A program made the translations under genes and the position numbers. The notes under the pieces were generated by a model that saw only the letters and a program-made list of their open reading frames with translations, had not been told where the DNA came from and searched no databases. DNA of 64,000 bases from Staphylotrichum longicolle (lineage: Eukaryota > Ascomycota > Sordariomycetes > Sordariales > Chaetomiaceae). Each line of letters starts with the position of its first letter. The first letter of the stretch is position 1. The DNA lies in the NCBI GenBank assembly GCA_019096155.1, contig JAHCVI010000004.1:1612001-1676000 (forward strand), in the 5' to 3' direction. Shown piece after piece: positions 46,238 through 58,300 of this stretch.

Positions 46238-48926
46238 ATGGCGGACCAACAAGACAGGCCGGGCTTGCTCGACTCGTGCCTGATTGCCTTCGTCCAGAGC
46301 AAGTCCTTGTCGAGTTCACTGATTGCACAGGTAGGCCGTCCTGGCCAGACAATGACCCAGGAGATTATGCTCTGACAGAAGGATCTAGCTCTCCCAGGTC
46401 GTCAGAGACCATGGTGCCGAGATTCTCGAACCCGATCGCAAAGGCAAGATACGGATTCCGCAGGCCACGCACATCATCTCGAACACCATCGACTTCGATC
46501 AGTACGCGGAAGCCCAGGCCATGATGATCCCCGTCGTACGGTCCGACTGGATCAAGGCAACCATCGCCCGCAACAAGGTTGCCCAGGTCCGCCCCTTCTC
46601 ACCGGACCCCAGGATGATCTTCTCCAATGTAGTCCTCACCTGCGCCGACATCCCGGCCACGGACAAGGAGGCCATTACCGGCGCCATCATGGCCCTTGGG
46701 GGGATGGAGTCCAAGGACTTGTCCCGGCTGACAACACACATCTGCGCTTTGTCTTTGGATCACCCTAAGTGTGTTGAGGCCAAGAAGAAGAGTCCAAAGT
46801 GCAAGATTGTGCTTCCTCACTGGTCAGTATCCCGCGGATCGTTTGGGTGCCGGTGTTGGCTAACCCCTGTTAGGTTCGACGACTGCTTCCGGTTAGGAAA
46901 GAGAATCGATGAAGGCCCTTACCTGCTACCCGACCCCGAGATCCTTCTGAAGGCGCCGGAAGCCGCGGTCAAGGTCCCGGCGAGCCAGCAGCTGGAGGGG
47001 GCTGTTTCGACAATCCCCACGGGACCCTACGAAACCGAAGGGAGCGAGAAGCTGGTCGTGTTCGCGCAGAAGAAGGTCTTCCTCTCGTGGGACCTTCCGA
47101 TCAACGCCATGCTGCGAAAGACGATCACGGACAAGATTACAAAAGGAGATGGAGAAGTTGTCGATAAGGTGGAGGATTGCGATATGTTCGTCTGCCAGTT
47201 TCGCGACGGCGAACAGTATATCCGCGCGTCGCAGCAAGGGAAAGACGTGGGCAACTTGGCGTGGCTGTACCACTTGATGGTGTACAACGAGTGGACATCG
47301 CCATTCCGCCGGTTGCTCCACTACCCTGTACCGAGGAACGGCATTCCCGGATTTGGAGATATGCGGATTACGCTTTCAAATTACGGCGGCGAAGCACGGA
47401 TCTACCTCGAGAATCTCATCACTGCGGCGGGCGCGACATACACGCGCACGATGAAGGCGGAGAACACACACCTCATAACGGCTCGTATGCACAGCGAGAA
47501 GTGTGAGGCCGCAAAGGACTGGAACATCGAGATTGTCAATCACCTCTGGATCGAGGAGAGCTACGCTGCTTGTCAAGCCTTGCCGCTCAACAACCCGAAA
47601 TACCGCCATTTCCCACTACGGACGAATCTGGGCGAGGTTATTGGCCAGACGTTCCTGGACGAGCCGACTCTCCGGGCAAACTACTACCCCGGCGGAGAGG
47701 AGAACATGGACGCCGCAGCCCAGAAGAAGAAGAAGATCAGCGAACGGGCGCAGAAGAATGCCCTCAACGTGGGCCTCGACCGGGATTTTAGTGTGATGCA
47801 GGATTCAAGCCCAGCGCCGGCGAGGTCTGCGAGGAAAGCCAAGTCCACCCCAGCGGTTGGGACGTTCGTGACTCCTGCAAAGACACGTCATGTACGGTCT
47901 GGTAAGGAGAACGACACTCCGTCCGTCATGTCCAGCGCGAGCCGCAGTGCCAAGGCACAGGCGCTCTCTAAGCTGCAGGACCTGGCGCCGGACATTGCGC
48001 TGTACGAAAAGGAGAAGAAGCGCACGGCGAAGGACGGCCACGGTGTCTGGGGCGGCAAGCGCGCCGCAGATCAGCTCGACAAGGAGCGAGCCGACAGGAG
48101 TTCAAGTCCCGCCAGCAAGGCGGATGACGACGCCGAGGACGAGGAAGAAGAAACCAAGCGCCCGGCCAAGAGGGCAAAGGTGTCCCTCCCGGAGGTGGAT
48201 ATGCGTATCTGCCTGACAGGGTACAAACGATGGGTGGAGAGGCGACGAAGCTGACCGGGTGGATCCAGCTTGGCGGCTCTCTCAAATCAGAAACAGCTAA
48301 TCTAGAAACAGAAAAAACTCCGCGCTCTCGGCATCCAAATCGTCCAAGACAATGCGCCCTGCAACTACCTCGCTGCGCCGGGCATGGTCCGGACGATGAA
48401 GTTCCTCCGGTGCCTCGCCAAGGGCCCAGACGTGATCAACTCGACCTTCATCACAGCCTGTATCGAGTCAGGCAAGCGGCCTCCCATCAAAGACCACCGG
48501 CTAGTCGACAAGGCCGCCGAGGCGCGGTTCGGCGTCAACATTGAGAAGGCGGTCAACCGGGCGCGCGCCAACCGCGGCCGGCTCCTTTGGGGCTTGCCCA
48601 TCTATTGCACGGCCGACATTCCCAACGGGGTCGATGCGTTTAAGAATATTGCTGAGGCGAACGGCGCCATTTTCAAGGTCTACCGCGCCCGCAGCGGCAC
48701 CACCATCAAACCGACGACGGTGGAGGAGGATGGCGGCGCTGAGCCGGAACCCGTGTACCTGCTGAGCGGTGCGTCACCGGCCGAACGGCAGCTTTGGCCC
48801 CGGTTCCAGGAGATGGCGCGCAAGGGGAATATGGAGCCGAGAATTGTCATGGCGGACTGGCTGTTGGATGTAGCGATGCGGCAGGAGCTGGTATTTGACC
48901 CGAAGTATGCGTTGAGGACGCAGTAG
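46238..48926 (+). CDS. rtt107: Multi-BRCT DNA-damage scaffold Rtt107/Brc1
   Basis: Exons 46238-46330, 46389-46822, 46874-48233 and 48312-48926 give 833 residues. Tandem BRCT repeats fill the N-terminal half (ATHIISNTIDF, CADIPATDKEAITGAIMALG, HICALSLDHPKC, HWFDDCFRLGKRIDEGPYLL, AAGATYTRTMKAENTHLITA, HLWIEESYA). A charged linker follows, then the C-terminal BRCT pair (MRICLTGYKRW...KKLRALGIQIVQD; PIYCTADIPNGVDAFKNIAEANGA) that in yeast and S. pombe reads gamma-H2A. The protein bridges repair factors such as Slx4 and Smc5/6 at stalled forks. The last intron uses a weak GTGGAG donor at 48234, chosen because it alone joins the C-terminal BRCT in frame; reading through would stop at 48254. Confidence 0.92.
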
Positions 48927-49107
48927 TTTGGGGAGGGCGGCGTGCGGTGCAGCCTGGCGTTGGGGGGTTGAGGGTGTTTCATTGTCGGCGTTGGAGGTCT
49001 TGCCGTGTGCTGTTCGAGTCATGTTTGGCCAGGCTTCCTGTATCCATTTCTGCTGTCTGTCGCATCGAGTCGAGCCCCTATCATATCAGGGAGCGCAGTG
49101 TCCTGTC

Positions 49108-49863
49108 TCAAAAGAACTTGACACCCTGTGAATCCTCCTGTCCAAACACCTGCGCCTTGCCCCGCTTGACCAACACCCCGAGCGCCTTGAGCAGTAACTC
49201 CTGATCCAGCCCGTGGAACTCTAGTTTGTCTCTGGTCAGTCCCCATCTTCCCCCCTTCTCAAATACACAACTCACATCAAGGGGAAAAAAACCAATCAGA
49301 ATTACAACAAAGGGAAGGTGTAGGTAGACAGAGAGAAAACTTACCAGCACCCACCGTCCCATCCCCCTCGACCAGCTCGTACACCGTCAACACGCTGCCC
49401 TTCTGGCCCGTCGCGTCGACCCACTCCTCCACCAGCGCCGCCCACTCCTCGGGCGTGCGCCAGTAGATCCAGGCTATGTCCCCGCCTCCTTCTGCCGAGG
49501 AGGAATTGGCGGTGGAGGAGGAGGAAGGGGGGGAGACGTACTCGGCGCGGCCGTCCTTGCGGAGGAAGTCGATGACGGCGCGGATGTCGGGCAGGGCGAG
49601 GCGGCGGTTGATGCGCTTGTTGTGGAAGAGCTCGGTGGTGTCTAGTACTCCTCCTGCCGCTTCTGTTGAAGAAGGGGAAGAAGGGTTGGCGGTTGTGGTG
49701 GTGGTGGTGGTTGGCCGGAGAGGGAGAGCTTGAAGAGGCGGTGGTGCGGCAGTAGGCGAGTACGAGGGAGGACCACTTGATGAGCTGGGCGTGGTGGGTT
49801 GTGAGGTTGGTCTGGCGGGTGAAGAAGGGGGAAGGAGTATTCTGGGGGAAGGGGAAGGAGTTG
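49108..49863 (-). CDS. vps25: ESCRT-II subunit Vps25, with two apparent frameshifts and no clear start codon
   Basis: Vps25 is the double winged-helix ESCRT-II arm that recruits Vps20 at endosomes. Matching segments read in order on the minus strand: PFFTRQTNLTTHHAQLIKW, SLVLAYCR, HHRLFKLSLS, then ELFHNKRINRRLALPDIRAV, DIAWIYWRTPEEWAALVEEW, VLTVYELVEGDG, and after intron 49344-49230 (GTAAGT/AGAG) DKLEFHGLDQELLLKALGVL to GVKFF and TGA 49108-49110. The frame changes near 49741-49750 and again near 49713-49718; one added C at each place would restore continuity. No in-frame ATG is visible upstream to about 50.0 kb, so the 5' end is unresolved. Confidence 0.8.
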
Positions 49864-50307
49864 GAGGAGGAGGAGGGGGAGGGGAGGTTGTGGTGTGTTG
49901 GTTGGGGGGGTGGAGTGTCGTTTATGTGAGTTGCGTGAGGAGACTAGGATGCGGTTTATTGAGGTGACAGAATAGGGGATTTTGTTTGGAAGTGAGCGTA
50001 AAGGTTATAAGGTGAGAGGTGGATTGCTGTGAGCCTGTGAACTGAGGGGATGGTGGGGGATTGCAAGCTTTTGAGCCAGACTGTTCATTTTCCTTCCAGC
50101 TTATCGTTCTCTCTCTGCACTCTTAGTCAAGGTCCGAACATTGTTGACTCCACCAGAAGCCCCGCCCAGCTGGCAAATAGAATGCCTTGTCTCTGAAACT
50201 GATTCTAGCAATTATATGCAAAGTCGCAACAAGAGCTCGTCGACGAACCCAAAGCTCATGCTGCACACACAAGCCAACGTCCACGGTTAAACGGCGACTT
50301 TCACACC
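49864..50307. other. Spacer
   Basis: It lies between vps25 and the glutathione transferase gene. The missing vps25 start may be here. Confidence 0.5.
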
Positions 50308-51467
50308 CTAAGGCGACGCATACTTATACCCATACTTCTCCTTGGCCTCCTCCGCCACCCGCCTCCCCTCCTCCCATTTCTCCTTCTCCAAGTTCCCATT
50401 CGCAATCCGACTCACACTGCCCCCCGGAACCGCCAACCCCTTCTGCACCGCGGGCCGCGCGAGCAGCCTGTCCAGCCCCCACGCCCCCAGGTCGATCCCA
50501 GCAAAGTTGCTCCACCCCCCAGGCTGTCCGCGATGTACTTGCCCCGGGCCCCGCGACGTAGTCCCCGGACAGGCGCGCGTCCAGCGCGTCCAGGATGCCG
50601 TACAGCCGCTCGCCTCGCCGACGTAGCGCTGAATGCCGTAGGGGATCTTTTCCGCGGCGGCGCGGAGGAAGTGGTTTGCTTGACCTTGCCTGTTTACAAT
50701 CCCCCCGCCCTCATTAACAAAAACGGACTACCACCGGGCGCAGAAAGGACTAAAAATACTTACATCGGCCCCAACCCGCCGTGCTGCCACGCCATCCACT
50801 GCTCGGCGACCGAGTAGTCGTCCGACTCGACGGGGAAGCTGAAGCGGTGCTCCGGGTCGTAGTGGCGGGCGAGATAGGCCAGGATGGCAAGCCCCTCAAA
50901 GACGGCGAAACCGCCGCGGTCGTGGTCGACGATGGTCGGGATGCGGCCGTTGGGGTTGAGGGCCGTGTACCAGGGCTCCTTTTGCGTGTTCTTGGAGATG
51001 TTGATGGATTGGTAGGCGTAGGAGGTGCCGTAGGCTTCCTTGAGCTCCTCGAGGAGGATTGAGGCCTTGACGCCGTTTGGAGTGCCTGGCGGGGTGGGTT
51101 AGCGGTTGGGTTCAGGGCGGGATATCGAGAGGGAGAGGAAATGCTAACCGAAGGTCAAGAGCTCGATGCCGGATTTGGCGATGAGGCCAGTGGGCTCAGC
51201 CATTTCGTCTGGCGTTTGTTGGAGCTTAGAGCCGGTGGTAGTGATGGTTCTTGATCGTGGTGGGTTGGCGGGTTGTAAGAGATGGAGATGAGATGAACGA
51301 GGTTTCCGTGTCGGGGTAGTAGTCGGGGGCACAACGACGTCACTGCGAGCTGGAAAGGTTGAAGAAGAGTGATGAGTCCGGATGAGAGGAACAGCTGCAA
51401 CGCCAGGCACGGCCTGGCTTCTTATGCCAAACCCCGCAAGCAGACAAGGTCGTACAGAGCGCAACAT
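50308..51467 (-). CDS. Ure2-like glutathione S-transferase, last exon with several apparent indels
   Basis: Exons 51467-51149, 51085-50764 and 50689-50308. The thioredoxin-like half is intact: LTFGTPNGVKASILLEEL, NPNGRIPTIVDHDRGGFAVF with the FEGLAILAYL helix, EQWMAWQHGGLGPM. This pattern belongs to the Ure2p/GTT-type fungal transferases. In the C-terminal all-helical half the frame changes near 50607-50618, 50541-50552 and 50511-50522 in C/G-rich runs, and residues seem missing near 50469-50492; fragments GERLYGILDA, ARLSGDYVAGPG, GKYIAD and WSNFAGIDL are each in different frames before LDRLLARPAVQKGLAVPG runs cleanly to TAG. Starting at 51467 gives a Ser/Thr/Arg-rich leader, possibly mitochondrial; a second ATG (MAEPTGLI) would give a cytosolic form. 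Confidence 0.8.
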
Positions 51468-52480
51468 GTCTGGTCATCTACAGATTGTGCACGGTTGATT
51501 CCATAGCATACTTTATTCTAAGCAGTGTTTGGTAATCGCGTCTTGTGATCCTGAGTAATCGCCCCGACGCGAGTTTGGCTAGGGAGGCCCGCCCCGCACC
51601 CGATTGGCATTGGATTAGAAATGCACACCTCCAGTACGCTCTCGCTACTTGCTGAGTTGCTGTGTAACCATTTCAGGGAACAACAATAGACCAGACCCAC
51701 TACCCGTGGTCATCAAAGAGATCATTTACTGGAAAGAATGGCCGTATGGCACTCCTTGTTGATGACGCAGATCGCCGTGACCTGGCAGGCTGGAACAATC
51801 AAATCCTCGACACTCACAAAACAGTCAGGTGCCTGGCACTCACACACGAAACTGATGCTGCTCATTGAGAACCCTCACTACCTTAGTCTTGAACCCTAAA
51901 AAGAGGACCTCGAGTCATGGGCGATGCTCCACGAACCAATAGCCGAGACCATCATGTCCATATCGTGGATTGACTCCCTCGTACATAACAAAGAAACACT
52001 ACGCTAAGGCCCAACCTTCCTTATCGTTGGATCGTACATCATAATTCCTGGCCCCAACCCCTCATTCCAGCGACTGGCAAAACCAGACCACCGTTTTGGA
52101 AAGAGTTTGACGGGTCGAGGAAATGCGGAAACGAAAAGAGAAACCGCTCAACCACAGCACCCAGCATTCTCCGGCAACATACCCTACGAGAAGGTATCGA
52201 GACAAGGAAACTACCGAGACCATGACTCCAACCAAACTTTCTTGAGGACAGCCGATGAGGAAGGAGACCCAAGAGAAACACCAAGACCATGGCGCCTGTC
52301 ATTTTCGCGATTCTGGCCGATAGGGGAGAGAAAGTCGAGGAAAGCCACCAAGACCATAGCTCCCAACGCTTTTCTCGAAACCATCCGGAGAAGGAAAACA
52401 GGAAAAGAAAAACCCCAAAGAGCAGCTCTTAGCATTCCTCAACGACCTGATCCGCGGGGAGAAGAAAGCTAGTCGTCATC
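51468..52480. other. Spacer with degenerate 67-bp repeat
   Basis: Upstream region of the transferase gene and 3' flank of the SR-protein gene. The repeat is listed separately; no gene was recognised. Confidence 0.5.
52213..52413. repeat. Degenerate 67-bp tandem repeat, three units
   Basis: The element ACC(G/A)AGACCAT recurs at 52213, 52280 and 52347, exactly 67 bp apart, each followed by related A/G-rich sequence with a TTTTC-like and a CCG(A)-(G)AGGA-like block. Confidence 0.65.
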
Positions 52481-54207
52481 CTAGTACCGACGCTCGTACT
52501 CCCTAGGAGGGTAAGGCTCCCGCGCGTACGGGTCACGGGGCGGGAAGTCGGGCGGCGGAGGCCGACGGTCATACGCGCGACCGTTCATGTACGGGTCGGG
52601 CGGAGGGTAGTCACGAGGGCCGCCACGGTAGGGGTCGTCCTCATAGCGACGCGGAGGAGGGTAGTCGTCCACGGGCGGCGGTCCGCGGCGCGGAGGCGAA
52701 CGGTAGCCTCCCCTCCTGTCATCATAATAGTCCCTACGAGGGGGCGGGGTGCGCTCACGGTACCCATCCCGATAGCCATCCCGACGGGGGCTGTACCCAC
52801 GCGGCGGGCCGCGCCGACCGTAGTCATCCGCGGGAGGCGGGTAAGGACGGCGCGGGGAGCGCGAACGAGCTCGGTTATCCCTAGGAACGTCGGGCTGGGT
52901 CTAATGAGAGATTAGCTGAGACGGAAGGAATCACATGGTAGGGCAACCGTACGTTCGCAACGCAGGTGACGCGGACGTTCTTAAAGTCGCGGCCATCCAG
53001 TTTTTCGACCGCGGTCCTGAGGTCGGCAGCCGTCTCAAACTCAACGAAGCTAAGACTGGGTCAGCGTTGTTATCTTGGGGCGTCTGCGAGGTGGGCCTAC
53101 CCTTCGTTGCTACCATTGCGGTTTGTCTCGGAGTAGACAACGTCAAGGCCGGACTGGCGGGCGAAGTCTTTCAGATCCTAGAGCCAGAGTCCATGTAAGT
53201 TGAGATCCTGGAGTCGAAGTTGGCGATATCCCATATGAAGATCCAGTCAAATCCAGAGAAGGCAAGCGTGCCAGAGGCTTGGAAAACATGGCGGGGAGGG
53301 TTCCGGCTTTGAAGCCCTCCACGTGGCCAGGGATCGTCAACAAAACCAGGGGAAATGACGGGAGAGAGCATATTGGAAGCGCCCAACAACAACGGAGAGA
53401 CAATAGCCCTGAGGAACCATGCAGGCCTGGCCTGGGAGCGGGCCATCCCGACGACATTCCTGTTCTGGGAGGAGAAGAAGTGAAGTCCCGAGGGGTTGAC
53501 CAAACCAGGGTTGGAGGATGGGGGTTAGTCCACGTCGGCCAAGGGTATGGCCCCGTTCCAAAAGCGTCAAGAGGGAGTATCCATATGGTGTCCAAACGAA
53601 AGCTTTAACAGACCTGCCAGCTGGTATCATTGGGAAGTCCAGTGATCTGCATGCGATGCGCGGTGCGGCGCGGCCGTGGCGCACTGTTGCGGTCTTGGTT
53701 GTATCCAGCGCCGCCCTGTTCCCGGTGGCGGGAGCCACGAGCGAACTGGACCGTGAGACGTTCACCCATGAAATCGGATCCGTCTTGAGTGCGTTGTTGT
53801 TAGTTAGGGTCCTTAGATTTGCGGGGATAGTTTGTCAACGTACGGAAAGCTAGCGAGAAGCGGGTTTGGTCAGCAGATAATCACCGGCGACGAGGGCGAC
53901 GAGGTCGACGACGGAATGCTTACCTGGGACAACATCCCGAGCATCCATGGCATCCTTGTACTCGATGAAGCCGAAGCCGTTCATGAGCTTGATCTCGGTA
54001 ATCTCACCGGTGCCATGGGTCGCGAAGTGAGCCTCGACATCGGCCTTGGTAGCTGGAGACGGGCGCCAGTGTCAGCGGGGGACGTGTTGTTGTTGGTGTG
54101 GTCGGCGCCGCTCGGAGCGACGCAGCCTTGCCGCGGCGTGTCGCGTGGAACTCACCATTCCGGGGCAGATTGCCCAGGTAGAGGCGGGTGGACGACACCT
54201 CGGCCAT
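52481..54207 (-). CDS. SR-type pre-mRNA splicing factor with two RRMs
   Basis: Seven exons: 54207-54156, 54052-53924, 53849-53844, 53783-53614, 53177-53101, 53049-52953, 52900-52481; 316 residues. RRM1 starts at once (STRLYLGNLPRN = RNP2; GFGFIEYKDAMDARD = RNP1) and RRM2 begins MQITGLPNDTSWQDLKDFAR with RNP1 EGFVEFETAADL. The tail is Arg/Asp/Tyr/Pro-rich with RSRSP. This is the layout of the fungal Npl3/Srp2-type SR proteins, which couple splicing and mRNA export. The third exon is only 6 nt (CTTTCC); with its neighbours it encodes VVPAFHGSDFMGERL, as in homologues. Many introns in a splicing factor gene hint at autoregulation. Confidence 0.9.
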
Positions 54208-55365
54208 GTTGTCCTCCTGGGTCAGGCTGGGATAGGATCGATTGATGGATTGGATCGAGGGTTCAAACGACAGCGTGGGGACGGGGATGGGAGGGAAGGC
54301 TCCGTCTGTCCTGTGGGTGGGGTTGAGAGCGGAAGCTTGGGCCAAGGACAATTCCCCAGCGAGCCTTGCAGCTGCGCGTGCCAAGTTGAGGGTATATAGT
54401 CCGCGCGCGAATGTCCGAAGACGGAAAAAAAAGAATTTCAGGGGGCAGGTGTGTAGAATGATGATATAGTCGCAGGGAGCAGAGTCACCCACGCACTGCG
54501 ACGGAACTCGGTTTTGTTGATGATGGGATGGGAAAGAAGGAAAATTGGCACGAAGGCTGACTGGGGCCGGGGAAGCAGCTCCACGGCGCCAAGATCGGTG
54601 TGTGGGGCGCATGTGGATCGGGCTGCCGCAGGCCGAGACCACTTTCCCTTCTTCGTCACAGCAGCAACACATACTGTGTATTCATTCCTTTGCCCTCTCT
54701 CTTGAACTCCTGTCTTCACCTTCCTTCTTTGAAAACATTCACGGTTCCATTCAACCATGGATGACCTAAACACATCTCTACCTACCTACAGATAGATAAC
54801 CAACCATTAAATCCTTGACCATCACGATACATAAATACCCTCAACCCTCTGCGTTCTGCACTGCATCACGAGGGACCAAGACATGGGGCAGCTCTGTGCC
54901 AAGACGTGGGCTCTGCCGGGCGGCGTGGGGGACATGCATCGCCCTCGCCCAGTCCCTGGTTGACTGGCTCAGACGACTCAATGCCACTAGACAACATATT
55001 CCCGCCTTGCATGCTGCATCGTGGCCCACAATCGTCGATGCTTTGGCACCCTTTGCCAGCCTTGTCAGAGTCGAGCCAGTCATCGAGAATATCAAGGGAC
55101 AGCCCTTCACGCGGCCAAGCAGGACAGACAGGGCAGTTGGATAGCATCATCTCGTCCATCACCCCCTTCATCTTCTCTTTCACATTACTGCCGAGAGGCT
55201 TCATATTAGTAAACCACAATACAAGTTGAAACTCGACGCTGCCCCAAAACACCCGCCATGCAAGCAAGCCATCAGAAACCGTAAACCCTCCATACACATC
55301 GTCGAGATAACCGCCCAAAACGCCATGGCAATGCAGCCCTCATGTCGACAGTCATGACCACCTCC
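54208..55365. other. Spacer and SR-protein promoter
   Basis: It contains the upstream region of the SR gene and the 3' flank of mdm1. No gene is supported. Confidence 0.55.
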
Positions 55366-58300
55366 CTAATCCTCAAACAAGACGTCAACGACCTCATCCA
55401 GCAGCGTAAACGCCAAATGCGCACTGGACACAAAAAACATGTTAGCAAAAAGGGCAAACCACACCACCACCCAAATAAAAAGAAGAGGAGTAGACTGCAA
55501 AAACCTACTTCAACCTGGCATTGTTAAACGCCGCAAACACCCTCCGGCTCGCGGCCTGCGCATTCACCCTGCCGACGACGCTCCCCACCAGATCCGGCAC
55601 GAGCGTCGCGAGCATCAGCCCGGCCTCGGTCCTCGTCCGCGCCTTCTCCGCCTGCGTCCGGGGCACTTTATTCCGCGGCAGCTCTCCGCCCGGCCACAGC
55701 CCCTGCTTCAGCAGGCCGACATACCTGAGCAGCGCCTCTTCCTGCACCAGCGCCTTCACGTTCTCGCGCAGCTTGCGCTCAATGGTGCCGCCCAGCAGCT
55801 GGTGCAGCACGACGACGACGGCGCGGCCGCGCAGCCAGTTGTTGCCGCGGTTGAGCTCGAACACCTCGAGGAAGATGTCGCAGATGGGCTTGACGAAGGG
55901 CTCCATCTCCTCCTTGCTGTTCTCGAAGGCGTTCAGCTCGGCCTCGGCTTCCGCGGCGTTCATGATGCCCGCCGCGGCGGCCGGGTCCTCGGCGGCGAGG
56001 GTGCTCAGCGGGACGGTGCCGAGCTGGTTGGTCGCTGCGGCGATCAGGTTCTGGCCTGCGAGGGACAGCTGGTCGAGCACGGGGATGCTGCCCAGGATGT
56101 CCTCCATGCCGTCGGCGACCGAGTCGTACAGGCGGGAGATCATGTCCTTTTGTTTGTAGTTGGCATCGTCGCGGTCGGTGGCGCCCGCGCCGCCTTGTGC
56201 TGTCGCCGGGGTGATGACGCTTTGGGAGAGGAAGGCGCGCAGCTCGCGGCTGCGGCAGACGTCAGGGAGGAGGAGGAGCTCGCTGAGATATCTCTCAAGG
56301 GCGACGCGGCGCTTTTGGAGGAACTCGGTCTGGAGCTTCAGGACAACACGACGGCGGGGGAAGTCGAGGTTGCGCACCGAGGGGTAGCGCGAGCGGAGTT
56401 TCTGGTGTAGCTCGAGGAACTCGCTGTAGCGGCGGGTGACGACCCATGTTGCCTGGGGCATCCGCTCACCGGCGTTGCGGAGGACTTCGATGGCGTACGA
56501 GGCAAACTCCTTGCCATCTTCCTCCCGACCAACTTGGATGGACTTGATCTTGACGGTGGAGCGGCCGTAGAGGCTGTTGTCGCTCTCCTGTATGACGTAC
56601 TGCTGTCTCTGCAGCTCTTTGCGGCGGATCTCTCGCTGGAGACTGGCCTTTGACTTACGGAGGATCCTCAGCTCGGCGGTGTTGTTGGTCAGCTCCGCCT
56701 TCTTCAGAAGGGAATCCACCACGGCTTCTTGAGCGATCAGCTTGTCGATGTCGTTGGTCAGAGCCGTGATTGCTTCTGCGAGCCCAAGATCGCCGGGGGC
56801 GGCCTCGTGCACGGCATCAGCATCATCATCCCGGTCATCGTCGAGGTCCGAGGGCTCGTCTGAGAGAAACCTGCCCTCGTCACCGAAAAGGTCATCGTCG
56901 ACAAACACCCCAATACGTGACGCCGCGCTCACCAAGCCCAAAGATGCCAAGCTGGGCTTGTCCTGTCCCTTGCCTGCGCGATCGGCATCCAGCGAGATCC
57001 TACTAGACCGAGAGAAGTCTGGAGGATCGTCACCAAATAACCCCCCGCCCGGCCTCGGCTGATCAGTAGGCACGGGCGCATCAGCTGAACTACCACCAGC
57101 CCTTGGTAAATCCGCCGAGTCCCTATTTGATCTTGGCCCACCTACGGGAGAGCCTCCCTTCTTTGAGCCGCCTTCCGTTGGTGTGAATATCCCACTCCCA
57201 ACATCATCATCGCCAAACAGCGAGGTCCTCAGATCCTCTGCCGTGGGCGGCTGGCTCTCCTCGAGAATGTTATTCAGCGCCTTCTCCATGGCCTGAACGA
57301 CCTTGGTGTCCGGCATCGGAGGTGCAGCGCTCACGTCCTGGTCGAGACTGGCGACGGAATCGGCGAGCGTGTCATCCCCTATATCCTCGTCGTCGAATAG
57401 AGGGGGCGGGGATTGGGGCTCGTCCATGGACCGTCGGGGGTCGAGGCCATTGCTGCCGTTAACGTTGATGGCTCTGAGGTCTGACGTCGACCCGGCACGT
57501 CGGTTCACCGGGCCCGTGAGTAGCCGCGGTGCGAGACGTGCCACGGGCGTTGGCTTGGAGTTGTACGAAGCGGCGCGAGGGAGTGGGGAACCAGATCTGG
57601 GTGCTACGGCCGACATGGCGGTACGTTTGGACGCTTCCTCGGCGGCGAGCGCCTTGAAGAAGAGATCTGAAGTTTTGAAGTTTTGGAGGTGCTTGGCTCG
57701 CATTTCTTCCAGGACTGCACTCTGCGCTCGCAGGATCTCCCTTCGCGCTCTGTAGTACTGTTCGGGCGTTGCTCGTTTGCCAGCCTTGAGGAATTCTTGG
57801 ATAATACGCTTCGAAGAGTCCGGAACCTTGAGCTCACGTCTGCTCAAATATGCGGCGTCGATCTGGGCCAAGTCAAGCCGGTCTGATTCCGTCCATGGGG
57901 GTAGCTGCAACGGCAGCTGTTCTCCCTCAGGACCATCGTCCTCGAGAGGGTTGCGGAAGCCGTCGACGACTAGCCAGAACTGAACCATGGGCATCAGTCG
58001 CTGGCGGTCCATGTATTCCATAAAGTATGACAAAGTGGATGGGTTCCGGAGAAGATCAACGAGCGACGCATTTTCTAGGCGAGATTCGCTTGGTGTGGCA
58101 AGTTCTGTGGTTGGCGGGAGACGTCGTCGGCTGCCGCCCGCAGCCAGGTGCTGAACGCGTTGGTCCAGCAGCCGCTTGCCCATGTCCAAGCGGCGCATGT
58201 AAACTTGGTCCACGTTCTCCTGTTGCGAATCTCTCTTGAGCTGGCTAGCAACCTCACTGCGGAAGCGTCTCGCATCCGAGAGGTTGTTGACCTTCCTAAT

